DNA of 64,000 bases from the NCBI RefSeq assembly GCF_023273895.1, contig NZ_CP096883.1:434001-498000 (forward strand), read 5' to 3'. The translations under genes were made by a program, and so were the position numbers. The notes beneath the pieces are model-generated. The model was not told the origin of the DNA, searched no databases, and was given only the letters and a program-made list of their open reading frames with translations. The stretch comes from Sphingobacterium sp. PCS056 (GTDB lineage Bacteria > Bacteroidota > Bacteroidia > Sphingobacteriales > Sphingobacteriaceae). Positions 25,006 through 35,241 of this stretch are shown piece after piece; position 1 is the first letter of the stretch, and every line of letters starts with the position of its first letter.

Positions 25006-26871
25006 TTATTTTTTATTTTGAGCATCCCATTCTGTCTGGATACGCTCAGCTTCTTCATTACCTTCAAAATCATGAAGGAAGTTAGAATTCATAGTTTCAG
25101 AGAAAGGAACATTCTGAGGAATAAAATCTTCATGATGTCCTGGCTTACTGTAGTCATATGGCCAACGGTGTACTGTTGGGATCTCTCCTGGCCAGTTACC
25201 GTGGATATGTTCCACAGGAGTAGTCCACTCTAAAGTATTTGAATTCCATGGGTTTTGCGGTGCTCTTTCTCCAAAGAAAATCGAATAGAAGAAGTTGAAT
25301 AAGAAAGCCACTTGACCCAAACCAGCTACGATAGCAGCCCAAGTAATCAACATGTTTACAGAAACCCATTTCTCCATGAAAGCAAATTCTGTAAAAGCAT
25401 AATAACGACGAGGAACACCATCTATACCCATAAAGTGCATTGGAAAGAATACCAAATAAGCACCAATGAAAGTCATCCAGAAATGTAAGTAACCTAATTT
25501 CGTGTTCATCATACGACCAAACATTTTCGGATACCAGTGATAAACACCACATAACATACCGAAAATAGAAGCAGATCCCATTACCAAGTGGAAGTGGGCT
25601 ACAACAAAGTACGTATCATGTAAGTTGATATCTAAAGCAGCATTACCTAAAAACAATCCGGTAAGACCACCAGAGATGAAGAATGACACTAAACCAATCG
25701 CAAACATCATAGCTGGAGTGAAACGAATATTACCTCTCCATAATGTCGCCATATAGTTAAATGCTTTTACCGCAGAAGGGACTGCGATAATCAATGTTGT
25801 GATCATAAATACTCCACCTAAGAAAGGATTCATACCTGTCACAAACATATGGTGACCCCAAACGATAAATGATAAAACTGTAATACCAATTAGCGAGTAA
25901 ACCATCGCATGGTAACCAAAGATTGGTTTACGAGAGTTTGTTGAGATAACCTCCGAAGTAAGACCTAACGCAGGCATAACAACGATATATACCTCAGGGT
26001 GACCTAAGAACCAGAATAAGTGTTGGAACAAGATTGGAGAACCACCTTCATTCGGTAAGATCTGACCTTGAACAACTAAATCTGACAAATAAAATGACGT
26101 ACCGAATGAACGGTCAAAAATCAATAGAACAACAGCAGATACTAAAACTGGGAAGGATAACATACCTACGATAGCAGTTAAGAAGAATGCCCAGATTGTT
26201 AAAGGCATTTTCCAAAGATCCATACCTTTAGTACGCATATTCAAAATTGTACTCACGTAGTTGATACCACCGATTAATTGCGACGCTACAAATAACACCA
26301 TACTGACCAACCACAAAGTCATACCTGTAGCCGAACCAGCAATCGCCGTTGGCACTGCAGATAATGGAGGATAGATCGTCCATCCGGCAGAAGCAGGTCC
26401 ACTTTCAACAAAGAAAGAAGCAATCATAATAACTGAAGCTACAAAGAACATCCAGTATGACAACATATTCATGAAAGGAGACGCCATATCGCGTGCACCA
26501 ATTTGATAAGGAATCAATAGATTACTAAAAGTACCCGATAGACCCGCTGTTAAAACGAAGAATACCATGATGGTACCGTGAATGGTGACCAAAGAAAGGA
26601 AAAATTCAGGAGCAATACGACCACCTGCAGCCCATTTACCTAAGAATACTTCCAAAATTGGAAATTCTTTATCCGGCCAAGCAAGTTGGATACGGAATAA
26701 GATGGATAAGATCATAGCAAATACCGCCATGAAAATACCTGTGATCAAAAATTGCTTAGCAATCATCTTGTGGTCACCACTGAAGATATACTTCGAGATG
26801 AATGACTCTTGATGATGATGTCCGTGCGAATCGTGATGCTCAGCGCTATGAGAAATAACTGTACTTGACAT
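25006..26871 (-). CDS. ctaD: Cytochrome c oxidase subunit I (aa3 type)
   Basis: This 621-residue protein is the catalytic subunit with twelve core helices. Heme ligands and CuB ligands are seen in LVTIHGTIMVFFVLTAG, LFWFLGHPEVYIVVMPALGL (His and crosslinked Tyr), FIVWGHHMFVTGMNP and LHDTYFVVAHFHLVMGSAS. The HPEVY motif includes the E residue at the K-channel entrance of A-type oxidases. The N-terminus has an extra histidine-rich stretch (SAEHHDSHGHHHQESF) on the cytoplasmic side. It reduces oxygen to water and pumps protons. It follows the subunit II gene by 28 bp. Confidence 0.96.
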   Translation of the reverse strand: MSSTVISHSAEHHDSHGHHHQESFISKYIFSGDHKMIAKQFLITGIFMAVFAMILSILFRIQLAWPDKEFPILEVFLGKWAAGGRIAPEFFLSLVTIHGTIMVFFVLTAGLSGTFSNLLIPYQIGARDMASPFMNMLSYWMFFVASVIMIASFFVESGPASAGWTIYPPLSAVPTAIAGSATGMTLWLVSMVLFVASQLIGGINYVSTILNMRTKGMDLWKMPLTIWAFFLTAIVGMLSFPVLVSAVVLLIFDRSFGTSFYLSDLVVQGQILPNEGGSPILFQHLFWFLGHPEVYIVVMPALGLTSEVISTNSRKPIFGYHAMVYSLIGITVLSFIVWGHHMFVTGMNPFLGGVFMITTLIIAVPSAVKAFNYMATLWRGNIRFTPAMMFAIGLVSFFISGGLTGLFLGNAALDINLHDTYFVVAHFHLVMGSASIFGMLCGVYHWYPKMFGRMMNTKLGYLHFWMTFIGAYLVFFPMHFMGIDGVPRRYYAFTEFAFMEKWVSVNMLITWAAIVAGLGQVAFLFNFFYSIFFGERAPQNPWNSNTLEWTTPVEHIHGNWPGEIPTVHRWPYDYSKPGHHEDFIPQNVPFSETMNSNFLHDFEGNEEAERIQTEWDAQNKK

Positions 26872-26899
26872 ATTCGTTTTTAAAATTCAATTATTCTAA

Positions 26900-28231
26900 T
26901 TAATTTAATGAAGCCGTAACGTTTACGCTATCTTTTAACTGCGGAGTTTTAGCATCTTTAGCGGCAAACTCTTTCTGTAAATCCTCAGTAAAATATTTGT
27001 TTTGCGTTGCTAACCACTCTTTATATTCAGCTTCAGTAACAACGACAACCTTTTTCTGCATATTATAGTGACCTGAACCACAGATTTTGTTACATAACAT
27101 AACATAATCATATTTGTAGTCATTCATACGCTCACGCATTTCTTCTGTAGTTACCGTAGGAGTAAATTGGAAGTAATTTGTCATTCCCGGTACAGCATTG
27201 ATTTGAACGCGGAAGTCAGGAATATAGAACGAGTGAATAATATCCTTTGAAACGATATGAAAACGAACAGACTTATTAACTGGAATTACAATGTCCGAAC
27301 CTTGAATATCATCCCAAGAGTTTTTATCATTGAAATCAATACCATAAGGATTAGTCGGAGTTGTCATTTTATAATTACGTTTACCGATCACACCATCAGC
27401 TCCTGGATAACGTACACTCCAAGCAAATTGCTCACCTAATACTTCAATCTGAAGAGCAGATTTCTGTAAATCTTCCGGAACATTGGTAATTGATCTCCAA
27501 GTAAAGAAACCGAATAATACCAATACAGTCAAAACAACAGCAGGAACGATCGTCCAGATTTTTTCAATAGTATTGTTATGCGGCAAATAGTATGCTTTAC
27601 CATTTTTCTTCATTCTATAGATGAACGTGAACGTCAATAATAAAATGTGAGTAATCACCAATACAAAAGTTGTGATAACAGTAGTAATGATAAACATGGT
27701 ATCAATTTTAGCCCCATGCTCAGTCACAGCATCCCTCCACGCCATGCCACCATGGTGCGAGTAAGAATAATAAACACCTCCTAAGAAAACAAATAAGAAG
27801 ATGAATAATAACGATGCTTGAAACGTATTTGAAGCTAAAGGATTATGTCTTTTATTCATCTTATTTGTTAACTCATAGATCGAGATAACTTTACCAATAA
27901 CAGCAACTACTGTACAGATAACTAAAAATAATAAAACATAATAAATGAAGTTTTTATAAACCTGAGGGTCTATTTTTTTCTCTTCCTTAGCAGCGTCAAC
28001 CTTTGTTGTAGACGCATCTGCGGACGCAGCTACTTCTGTCTTCGCAGTCGTTGCCGAATCAACAACATTTGCTCCAGTAGCTGTTGCATCAACTGCAACA
28101 GCTTCCGTAGCTTTAGTCGTATCTACCACTACAGTATCTTGACTTGCGAATGATGGGACTGCAAAGAACAATCCGATTGCAAGTACAAAACCCGAGATGG
28201 ATTTGAATCTATTATTTAATTTAAAGCTCAT
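26900..28231 (-). CDS. ctaC: Cytochrome c oxidase subunit II with long N-terminal extension
   Basis: Subunit II carries the CuA site that accepts electrons from cytochrome c. CuA ligands are intact near the C-terminus: VMLCNKICGSGHYNMQ (CxxxCxxxHxxM) and the upstream histidine in KDIIHSFYIPDF. At 443 residues it is longer than standard forms. A signal peptide is followed at about residues 32-85 by a low-complexity segment rich in Ala, Thr, Val, Asp and Lys, then a membrane helix (FIYYVLLFLVICTVVAVIG) before the two usual anchors. There is no fused cytochrome c domain, which fits direct electron delivery from alternative complex III. Confidence 0.94.
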   Translation of the reverse strand: MSFKLNNRFKSISGFVLAIGLFFAVPSFASQDTVVVDTTKATEAVAVDATATGANVVDSATTAKTEVAASADASTTKVDAAKEEKKIDPQVYKNFIYYVLLFLVICTVVAVIGKVISIYELTNKMNKRHNPLASNTFQASLLFIFLFVFLGGVYYSYSHHGGMAWRDAVTEHGAKIDTMFIITTVITTFVLVITHILLLTFTFIYRMKKNGKAYYLPHNNTIEKIWTIVPAVVLTVLVLFGFFTWRSITNVPEDLQKSALQIEVLGEQFAWSVRYPGADGVIGKRNYKMTTPTNPYGIDFNDKNSWDDIQGSDIVIPVNKSVRFHIVSKDIIHSFYIPDFRVQINAVPGMTNYFQFTPTVTTEEMRERMNDYKYDYVMLCNKICGSGHYNMQKKVVVVTEAEYKEWLATQNKYFTEDLQKEFAAKDAKTPQLKDSVNVTASLN

Positions 28232-28273
28232 TTCTTTATAACGATTTTACGTAATATCCCTTTAAAAGCGAAA

Positions 28274-29509
28274 CTATATTTGGTGATGTAAACTCTCATC
28301 CAAGAAAGGATGATTTTTAGCAACTAAACCTTGTTTACTCAATTTATTCATTACTAAGAATGTAAACAAACCAACAAAGCCAAGAGCTGTACCAATTTCT
28401 ACAATACCAAATCCGCGGTGTGATTCAACTGTACCAGGCATGATCATGATATAATAATCCAACCAGTGACCCGCCAATAATAAGATGGCAACAAACAACA
28501 TAGCATTTTGCTTACGTTTGGCATCACGATCTACCAATAATAATAAAGGAGCAAGGAAATTGATGATAATATTTAACCAAAACCATGGTTTATATTCTGG
28601 CTCCCAACGTTTATAGAAATATACAGTCTCCTCAGGCATGTTAGCATACCAGATTAAGATAAACTGTGCAAACCAAACATATGTCCAGAAGATAGAGAAA
28701 CCAAAGATCAATTTACCTAAATCATGTAAATGATTTTCGTTTACCCAACTCATATAACCAGCTTTCTTTAATACAATTAAGATGATTGTAATAACACAAA
28801 GACCACTTACCCACATTGCTGCGAAGTTGTACCAACCAAACATAGTCGAGAACCAGTGTGCCTCTAATGACATGATGGTATCAAATGACCAAATTGGAGT
28901 TGTAAAACCAAATATAACTAAAAATATAGCCGACAATTTGAAACTCTTTTTATAAGAATTCAAACCACCCTCTAAATCTTCTTTGTATGATAATTTTGCC
29001 AAGATAATAGCAAAAATACTATAAAGTCCCATGAAAATTACTTGGCGACTTAAAAAACCTGAAAAATTCAAATACCAAGACTTACCAGCGATGATACTAT
29101 CATAATTAGGACTATTAGGATCTGTAAGACCCTCTGCATACCAATGATGGTATAAATTGTGAGTGCTTAATCCTAATCCAACAATCACTAGTAAAATGAT
29201 TGATGCAATAGGCAAAATACCTGCCATTGCCTGTGGTATACGAACGAGACCAGCTGACCAAGCAGATTGTGTTACATATTGTAAGGCTACGAAAAAAGCT
29301 CCGGCAGCACATACACATGTAAAATAATAACCCATCAATAATAAGTTAGCATAAGTACGCTCTACTAGAATATGATCGCCCATAAGCATTCCGTAGGCTA
29401 CTGCAGCTATACCAACAACGATTGCGATAATACTGAATGTTTTTGCTTTACCAGCAAACTCGTATCGCTCGTTGAAATTATAATCGTGATGATGATTGTG
29501 AGTTCCCAT
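28274..29509 (-). CDS. actF: Alternative complex III subunit ActF (NrfD-like)
   Basis: This 411-residue protein has about ten membrane helices and belongs to the short quinol:cytochrome c oxidoreductase membrane subunit ActF, a degenerate relative of ActC/NrfD. Features include a histidine-rich N-terminus (GTHNHHHDYNFNERYEF) and membrane segments such as VTQSAWSAGLVRIPQAMAGI and WLDYYIMIMPG. The final genes of act operons have this size and position. In solved complexes ActF packs beside ActC and contributes to the proton path rather than quinol oxidation. It lies 19 bp after actE and 42 bp before the oxidase subunit II gene. Confidence 0.9.
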   Translation of the reverse strand: MGTHNHHHDYNFNERYEFAGKAKTFSIIAIVVGIAAVAYGMLMGDHILVERTYANLLLMGYYFTCVCAAGAFFVALQYVTQSAWSAGLVRIPQAMAGILPIASIILLVIVGLGLSTHNLYHHWYAEGLTDPNSPNYDSIIAGKSWYLNFSGFLSRQVIFMGLYSIFAIILAKLSYKEDLEGGLNSYKKSFKLSAIFLVIFGFTTPIWSFDTIMSLEAHWFSTMFGWYNFAAMWVSGLCVITIILIVLKKAGYMSWVNENHLHDLGKLIFGFSIFWTYVWFAQFILIWYANMPEETVYFYKRWEPEYKPWFWLNIIINFLAPLLLLVDRDAKRKQNAMLFVAILLLAGHWLDYYIMIMPGTVESHRGFGIVEIGTALGFVGLFTFLVMNKLSKQGLVAKNHPFLDESLHHQI

Positions 29510-29528
29510 TTATTTGTCTGATGTTAGA

Positions 29529-30158
29529 TTATTTCTTTTGTAATTCATGAACGTACATAACGACTTCCCAACGTTCTTCAGGAGACAACTGCGATGCATG
29601 CGATCCCATTGAGTTGTGACCGTAATAAATCGTATGGTAAATCTTACCATCTGTCAAATCAGCCATCATACCACCACGTGAAGAGCTCGCGCCATCAGTT
29701 TTGTGATAAGATGGTGGATTAGGAAAATTCTCCAGCTTACGAGTGCCTTTAGAATCTGTAATTTCACGGTCTTTCGTAATAGAACCATCACCTTTACCTT
29801 CAGGACCGTGACAAACAGCACAGTAAGTAGTAAATAAAGCTTGACCTTTTTCAAGTCTTGCTTGTGATAACTCTAACGGATTAGTAAACTCACGACCCGC
29901 ACGTTCATAATCTTCTAAAGTATTGGCATATTCAAATCTGGTAAAACCAATTGGATCTGTACCCTTTGGTGGTGTTTGCGCAGTTTGTTTATTTTTAAAA
30001 TTCTCGTTTGGTTGATCAGGATTGTACGCAATCGGATCATACATGTTGCGAGAAAACTCCCAACCTGTACTACGAGTAGTCTTGTCACCACAAGAAGAAA
30101 CGACTGCTGTCAACGACAGAGCTGCACATACTGTAACTAGTAAATTCTTCTTATTCAT
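29529..30158 (-). CDS. actE: Alternative complex III cytochrome c subunit ActE
   Basis: This lipoprotein-type cytochrome c of 209 residues (from ATG 30158) has a signal sequence ending in a lipobox (SLTAVVSSCGDK). It contains one heme c site, CAVCHG, with a distal methionine region around HNSMGSHASQL. It is the mobile-like monoheme subunit of ActABCDEF, placed to pass electrons from ActA towards the oxidase. The start upstream at 30179 would add seven residues to the signal peptide and lengthen the overlap with actD; the ATG at 30158 overlaps actD by 8 bp. Confidence 0.92.
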   Translation of the reverse strand: MNKKNLLVTVCAALSLTAVVSSCGDKTTRSTGWEFSRNMYDPIAYNPDQPNENFKNKQTAQTPPKGTDPIGFTRFEYANTLEDYERAGREFTNPLELSQARLEKGQALFTTYCAVCHGPEGKGDGSITKDREITDSKGTRKLENFPNPPSYHKTDGASSSRGGMMADLTDGKIYHTIYYGHNSMGSHASQLSPEERWEVVMYVHELQKK

Positions 30159-30687
30159 AACTAACATATTTTCTATCATTGTACTTAACTTCTACAGCAC
30201 CTGTTTCCTTCAATATAGTATCGATCAAAGCATGGTCTGTGTTTTCACGAGCATCTATAGCGATGATAAAACGATCATCAGTAGCTCTTAAATCCATAAC
30301 ACGAGGAGTACGTCCCGGGAATAAGTGATTGCGATAAAAGAAAGTCGCCACCATACCCAAGGCACAAATTAAAATAGTAACCTCAAATGTCACAGGAACA
30401 AAGTTCGGAATTGCGAATGAAGGTTTACCACCAATATTCATTGGCCAGTCATGTACCATTGTATAATACAATAAACTAAATCCCAATAAGGTTCCTAACG
30501 CTCCAAAGCAAAATGCTGCAATTGGCAAACGCGAAGGTTTAACGCCCAATTTAGCTTCAATACCGTGAATTGGCATTGGAGTAAAGCAATCATAGATGCT
30601 TACATTATTTTTCTGCAATTTGTCGATCCCATGCATCATATCATCTGGATCAGCAAAACTACCTAATATATATTTTGTATTGCCCAT
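30151..30687 (-). CDS. actD: Alternative complex III subunit ActD (DUF3341)
   Basis: This 178-residue protein has two membrane helices (AAFCFGALGTLLGFSLLYY and VPVTFEVTILICALGMVATF) between soluble ends. The N-terminus YILGSFADPDDMMHGIDKL and the segment YDCFTPMPIHGIEAKLG are typical of DUF3341/ActD. The FTPxPxHG motif is a family hallmark. The subunit has no cofactor and helps hold ActC and ActF. It overlaps actE by 8 bp and follows actC by 5 bp, as expected for tightly coupled subunits. Confidence 0.93.
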   Translation of the reverse strand: MGNTKYILGSFADPDDMMHGIDKLQKNNVSIYDCFTPMPIHGIEAKLGVKPSRLPIAAFCFGALGTLLGFSLLYYTMVHDWPMNIGGKPSFAIPNFVPVTFEVTILICALGMVATFFYRNHLFPGRTPRVMDLRATDDRFIIAIDARENTDHALIDTILKETGAVEVKYNDRKYVSYE

Positions 30688-30692
30688 TGCTA

Positions 30693-32168
30693 TTATTTTA
30701 ACTCTTTAATTTCTTGTTCTGTTACCGAATCATATTTACCTAAAGAATCTCTAAAGTATTCCACTTGTTCTGCTGGGAATGCACCTTCTTTAACCAATTT
30801 AGTTTTATGTTGTAAACTTGAGCTTTTCAACAATAACTTCACTTCCGCGATTGCGATACCCGGTAAGAAGCGTAAGAACAATAAGAACAACGTAAAGAAT
30901 AAACCGATAGATCCAACGAAGATACCAACGTCTGTCCATGTTGGGTAAAACATCGCCCAAGATGATGGTAAATAATCACGGTGTAATGAAGTCACGATAA
31001 TTACGAAACGCTCGAACCACATACCAATATTTACCACAATAGATAATATCCAGGAAATGGGAATACTTGTACGAATTTTCTTAAACCAGAATAACTGTGG
31101 TGAGATTACGTTACACGTCATCATCGACCAGTAAGCCCAAGCATAAGGACCAAACATACGGTTTTCAAAAGCGTACATCTCGTATTCAGATTGAGAGTAC
31201 ATCGCAATGAACAACTCCGTTAAGTAAGCAATACCAACGATAGAACCTGTCGTCATGATAATTTTGTTCATGGCTTCAATATGGAACATCGTGATGTAGT
31301 TCTCAAAATTCATGACTTTACGTAAGATCAACAATAAAGTTTGCACCATCGCAAAACCAGAGAAGATCGCACCAGCAACGAAATATGGAGGGAAGATTGT
31401 TGTATGCCATCCTGGGATAACAGAAGTTGCAAAGTCAAAAGATACAATCGTGTGTACCGAAAGTACCAATGGCGTAGAGATACCTGCCAAAATTAATGAC
31501 ACAATCTCAAAACGTTGCCAAGTCTTTACAGATCCATTCCATCCAAAAGATAGCACAGAGTAAATTTTTTGTCTAAGGCCAGTAGCACGGTCACGGATAG
31601 TCGCGATATCAGGTAATAAACCACAGTACCAGAATACCAAGGATACCGTGAAATAAGTAGAGATCGCAAATGCATCCCATACTAATGGCGAGTTAAAGTT
31701 AACCCATAGAGATCCAAATTGATTTGGCAATGGAAAAATCCAATAAGCCAACCAAGGACGACCCATGTGGGCAACGACATATGTTGCAGCACAGATAACG
31801 GCGAAGATCGTCATGGCCTCTGCTGAACGGTTAATGGAGTTACGCCAGTTTTGACGGAAAATTAATAATACGGCCGAAATTAAAGTACCAGCGTGACCGA
31901 TACCAACCCACCATACAAAGTCGGTGATATCCCAAGCCCAGCCTACAGTTTTATTTAGACCCCAAGCGCCGATACCTGTCCAGAAGGTATAACTAACGCT
32001 GACTACCCATAATAAAGCACCTAATACGGCTACAGTGAAACCGATCCACCATGCTTTATTCGGTTTATTTTCAACCGGTAGTAAGATATCATCCGTAATT
32101 TTAGCATACGTAATGTCCTTACCGGTCATTAATGGTTCTCTTAATATTGATTCGTTATGCGATGACAT
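30693..32168 (-). CDS. actC: Alternative complex III quinol-oxidising membrane subunit ActC (NrfD/PsrC family)
   Basis: This 491-residue protein has about ten membrane helices and is the main quinol-binding subunit. Family features include WDITDFVWWVGIGHAGTLISA, RPWLAYWIFPLPNQFGSLW, and VVNIGMWFERFVIIVTSLHR with the conserved W-F-E-R motif near helix eight. ActC takes electrons from menaquinol at the periplasmic side and passes them to the ActB iron-sulfur clusters. The gene lies 29 bp after actB and 5 bp before actD. Length is close to ActC from other Bacteroidota. Confidence 0.94.
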   Translation of the reverse strand: MSSHNESILREPLMTGKDITYAKITDDILLPVENKPNKAWWIGFTVAVLGALLWVVSVSYTFWTGIGAWGLNKTVGWAWDITDFVWWVGIGHAGTLISAVLLIFRQNWRNSINRSAEAMTIFAVICAATYVVAHMGRPWLAYWIFPLPNQFGSLWVNFNSPLVWDAFAISTYFTVSLVFWYCGLLPDIATIRDRATGLRQKIYSVLSFGWNGSVKTWQRFEIVSLILAGISTPLVLSVHTIVSFDFATSVIPGWHTTIFPPYFVAGAIFSGFAMVQTLLLILRKVMNFENYITMFHIEAMNKIIMTTGSIVGIAYLTELFIAMYSQSEYEMYAFENRMFGPYAWAYWSMMTCNVISPQLFWFKKIRTSIPISWILSIVVNIGMWFERFVIIVTSLHRDYLPSSWAMFYPTWTDVGIFVGSIGLFFTLFLLFLRFLPGIAIAEVKLLLKSSSLQHKTKLVKEGAFPAEQVEYFRDSLGKYDSVTEQEIKELK

Positions 32169-32197
32169 AGTATTTTTATTTCAAATAATGAACAAGA

Positions 32198-35100
32198 TTA
32201 CGCCTCAAAAGTGTTTCTAACTTTTGTCATATAACCGATACCCGGTTGTACATTGATTTCCTCAAGTACGTAATAAACACGCTCATTGCGTAATGCTTTA
32301 GATACTTCCGATTCTGGATCATTAGCATCACCAAAGATAATTGCATTTGCAGAACATGCTTGTTGACATGCCATTTGGATATCACCGTCTTTTACTTTAC
32401 GGTTCTCCATTTTCGCATGTAACTTACCAGCTTGAATACGTTGGATACACATTGAACATTTTTCCATAACCCCACGTGAACGTGTTGTTACATCTGGGTT
32501 CAATACCAATTGCGTAAACTCATTATTCAAGTAGTTATCAAAACGTGAATCATTCCAATAGTTGAACCAGTTAAAACGACGTACTTTATATGGACAGTTA
32601 TTCGCACAGTAACGTGTTCCGAAACATCTGTTGTAAGCCATATGGTTTAGACCCTCTGATGAGTGTACAGTAGCTAATACTGGACATACAGTCTCACAAG
32701 GTGCATGAGCACAATGTTGACATAACATCGGTTGGTGAACAACAGTTACATTTTCGAAATCATTGATATGTTGAATTTCTTTTTCCTTAGTATACTCTTT
32801 ACCATCCTCTTCAATAGTGTAGTAACGGTCAATACGTAACCAGTGCATCTCACGACGACGACGAACCTCATCACGACCTACAACAGGAATATTATTCTCT
32901 ACGTTACAAGCAACAATACAAGAGCCACAACCAGTACAAGCATTCAAATCGATTGCCATTACCCATTTATGACCTGGTTGCTCATACTTGTTCCACAAAT
33001 CGTATGTTTTGTGTTTATCCGTAAAGCGACCTGACTCAGAGTTAGGATCTTTTAAATATTTAGCGAAAGTAGTTTCACGCACAATGTTACGACCTTCAAT
33101 AGTATGATGCGTCTGAGTTTGTGCTAATTGGTATATCGTATTCGATTTTGCAAGAGTTGCTTTCGCTACAAATTGAATAGTACCATTTACTAAGCTTGCA
33201 AAAGGGTAAGCATTTTTACCTACATGATTACCAGCCTTACCAACTTTAGTACGTCCGTAACCAACAGCTACTGAAACAGTACCCAAAGCTTGTCCCGGTT
33301 GTTGAACAACTGGTAACTCAACTTTGTAACCATTTGCTTCAACAGTAATTGTTGCATCTTCACCCAATCCCAATTTCTCAGCATCTTTAGGATTTAAAGC
33401 AGCATAGTTATCCCAAGTTACTTTAGAAACTGGATCTGGAACCTCTTGTAAGTAAGCATTGTTTGCATATCGACCATCACGCAAAGCACTTGGTTCATAT
33501 AATTTCAATTCGAAATCACCGACTACTGTTTTTGCAGCAGCGATAGCAGCACTAGCGGCAGCCTCTACATTACCAGAGAATGAATAAGCAGCTGCTGTTT
33601 TAGCACCCTTATATTCAAAACCAGTTTGTAAAACGCTATTCCAGTTCTTCGTACTACCAACTAAAATTGTAGAAGTCCAAAGATTTTTAACAAATGTATA
33701 GATATCAGTCGTATCACCAGCCCAAACCAATAAAGATTGATCTGCCTGACGAGTGTTGAATACCGGATTGATTGCTGGCTGAACTATAGAGAATAGACCT
33801 TCTTTTGGAGAAGCATCACCCCATGACTCTAGGAATGTATTCGTTGGAGCGATAGCCGTCAATTCCGAAGCTGTTTCATCAGCACGTTGAGAGAAAGATA
33901 ATGTAAAATCAACTTTCTTCAATGCAGCTTTCACATCTTCAGATTTGAAATAATCATAAACAGGGTTACTGTTTAAGAACATCGCAACACCAACTTGACC
34001 AGCCTTAGCGTTTGTCAGGAATTGTGCAAATGCCGCATCAGAACCTTGATGTTGTTTAGAGAAATTATCTAAATCAATTGTAGATCCATATGAAGCCAAA
34101 GCACTGTTAATTGCATTTGCTAAAGTTTGAATGTTAATATCATTCGAACCAGCCACTACAACTGCAGCACCTTTATTATTTAACAATTCTTTTGCTGCTA
34201 GCGTAACAGCAGTTTGTGCTCTTTTAGCAGTAATACCACCAGCTAAAGAAGAACCTGTAACCGCATTATATAAAGAGATTAATACAGCAGCTTCTTCCGA
34301 AGGTTTAATGGCAATACGCACATCCGCATTTGAACCCGTCATACTAAGACCAGACTCAAATTGAATATGACGTGACATCTTACCATTTTTCAATGATTTA
34401 TAGTCACGATTTTTAACATATTGTTGTGTATGTTCTTCTCCCGCTAACCAAGTTCCTAAGAAATCAGCAGCTACAGAGACAACAACATTTGCTTTATCAA
34501 AATTATAAGAAGGAACGACCGCTTTACCAAAAGCATTTTTGTTCGCTTCAATAATTGCGCTGTAAGAAACAGCATCTACTTGAACTAAATTAGTTGTAGG
34601 ATACTTAGCCGTTAATTTGGCAATAGCAGCTAACGTAGTAGGACTATTTACTGTACTAGAAACAATAGTAATTTGTTTACCAGCAGTAGCAGCTGCGTTT
34701 AATGCAGCGATAACAGTGCTATCCAATTTAGACCATTCAACATCCTGCCCTTTTAATTGAGCAGTTTTTAATTTAGACTCATCATATAAATCTAAAACTG
34801 ATGCTGCAGTTCCTGAATCTGTACCTTGATTTAAACCAATTGCATTCGGGTTAGCCTCTACATTAATAGGACGACCTTCACGTGTTCTCACTAAGATACT
34901 CTGACCATTAAAAGTCGAAGTATAAAAGTTAGGAATACCAGGAGTAATCTCCTCAGGTTTAATTAAATAAGGAACTGCTTTATGCACAGGTGTGCTGTTA
35001 CATGCTGCCAAAGTAACAGCCCCAACACCAAAACCTAATGCTTTTAAGAAGTCACGGCGTGGAGTTTTTGTACTCAACCCTGCTTCATTTAAGACATCTT

Positions 35101-35203
35101 CTACAGGAATAGATTCGGCAAACTCACCCTTACTCTTTTCAACAAAAGCAGGTGTTTGTTTCAATTCTTCCAAACCTTTCCAATATTTTTTATTGCTATC
35201 CAT
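32198..35203 (-). CDS. actB: Alternative complex III subunit ActB (molybdopterin-fold plus iron-sulfur domain)
   Basis: This 1001-residue protein fuses a molybdopterin-oxidoreductase-like domain (about residues 60-740) to a four-cluster iron-sulfur domain (about 750-970). A Tat signal with RR at 49-50 (TPRRDFLKALGFGVGAVTLA) ends at a lipobox cysteine, residue 68 (LAACNS), so the protein is a folded export substrate and probably a lipoprotein. Cluster motifs are CTGCGSCIVAC, CQHCAHAPCETVCP, CFGTRYCANNCPY, and CSMCIQRI with CQQACSANAI. ActB proteins normally hold three 4Fe-4S and one 3Fe-4S cluster and no molybdenum cofactor. I did not test cofactor ligands in the large domain. Confidence 0.95.
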   Translation of the reverse strand: MDSNKKYWKGLEELKQTPAFVEKSKGEFAESIPVEDVLNEAGLSTKTPRRDFLKALGFGVGAVTLAACNSTPVHKAVPYLIKPEEITPGIPNFYTSTFNGQSILVRTREGRPINVEANPNAIGLNQGTDSGTAASVLDLYDESKLKTAQLKGQDVEWSKLDSTVIAALNAAATAGKQITIVSSTVNSPTTLAAIAKLTAKYPTTNLVQVDAVSYSAIIEANKNAFGKAVVPSYNFDKANVVVSVAADFLGTWLAGEEHTQQYVKNRDYKSLKNGKMSRHIQFESGLSMTGSNADVRIAIKPSEEAAVLISLYNAVTGSSLAGGITAKRAQTAVTLAAKELLNNKGAAVVVAGSNDINIQTLANAINSALASYGSTIDLDNFSKQHQGSDAAFAQFLTNAKAGQVGVAMFLNSNPVYDYFKSEDVKAALKKVDFTLSFSQRADETASELTAIAPTNTFLESWGDASPKEGLFSIVQPAINPVFNTRQADQSLLVWAGDTTDIYTFVKNLWTSTILVGSTKNWNSVLQTGFEYKGAKTAAAYSFSGNVEAAASAAIAAAKTVVGDFELKLYEPSALRDGRYANNAYLQEVPDPVSKVTWDNYAALNPKDAEKLGLGEDATITVEANGYKVELPVVQQPGQALGTVSVAVGYGRTKVGKAGNHVGKNAYPFASLVNGTIQFVAKATLAKSNTIYQLAQTQTHHTIEGRNIVRETTFAKYLKDPNSESGRFTDKHKTYDLWNKYEQPGHKWVMAIDLNACTGCGSCIVACNVENNIPVVGRDEVRRRREMHWLRIDRYYTIEEDGKEYTKEKEIQHINDFENVTVVHQPMLCQHCAHAPCETVCPVLATVHSSEGLNHMAYNRCFGTRYCANNCPYKVRRFNWFNYWNDSRFDNYLNNEFTQLVLNPDVTTRSRGVMEKCSMCIQRIQAGKLHAKMENRKVKDGDIQMACQQACSANAIIFGDANDPESEVSKALRNERVYYVLEEINVQPGIGYMTKVRNTFEA

Positions 35204-35241
35204 TTAAGCTGTATATAAGATTGCGTATTTCTGAATAATTA

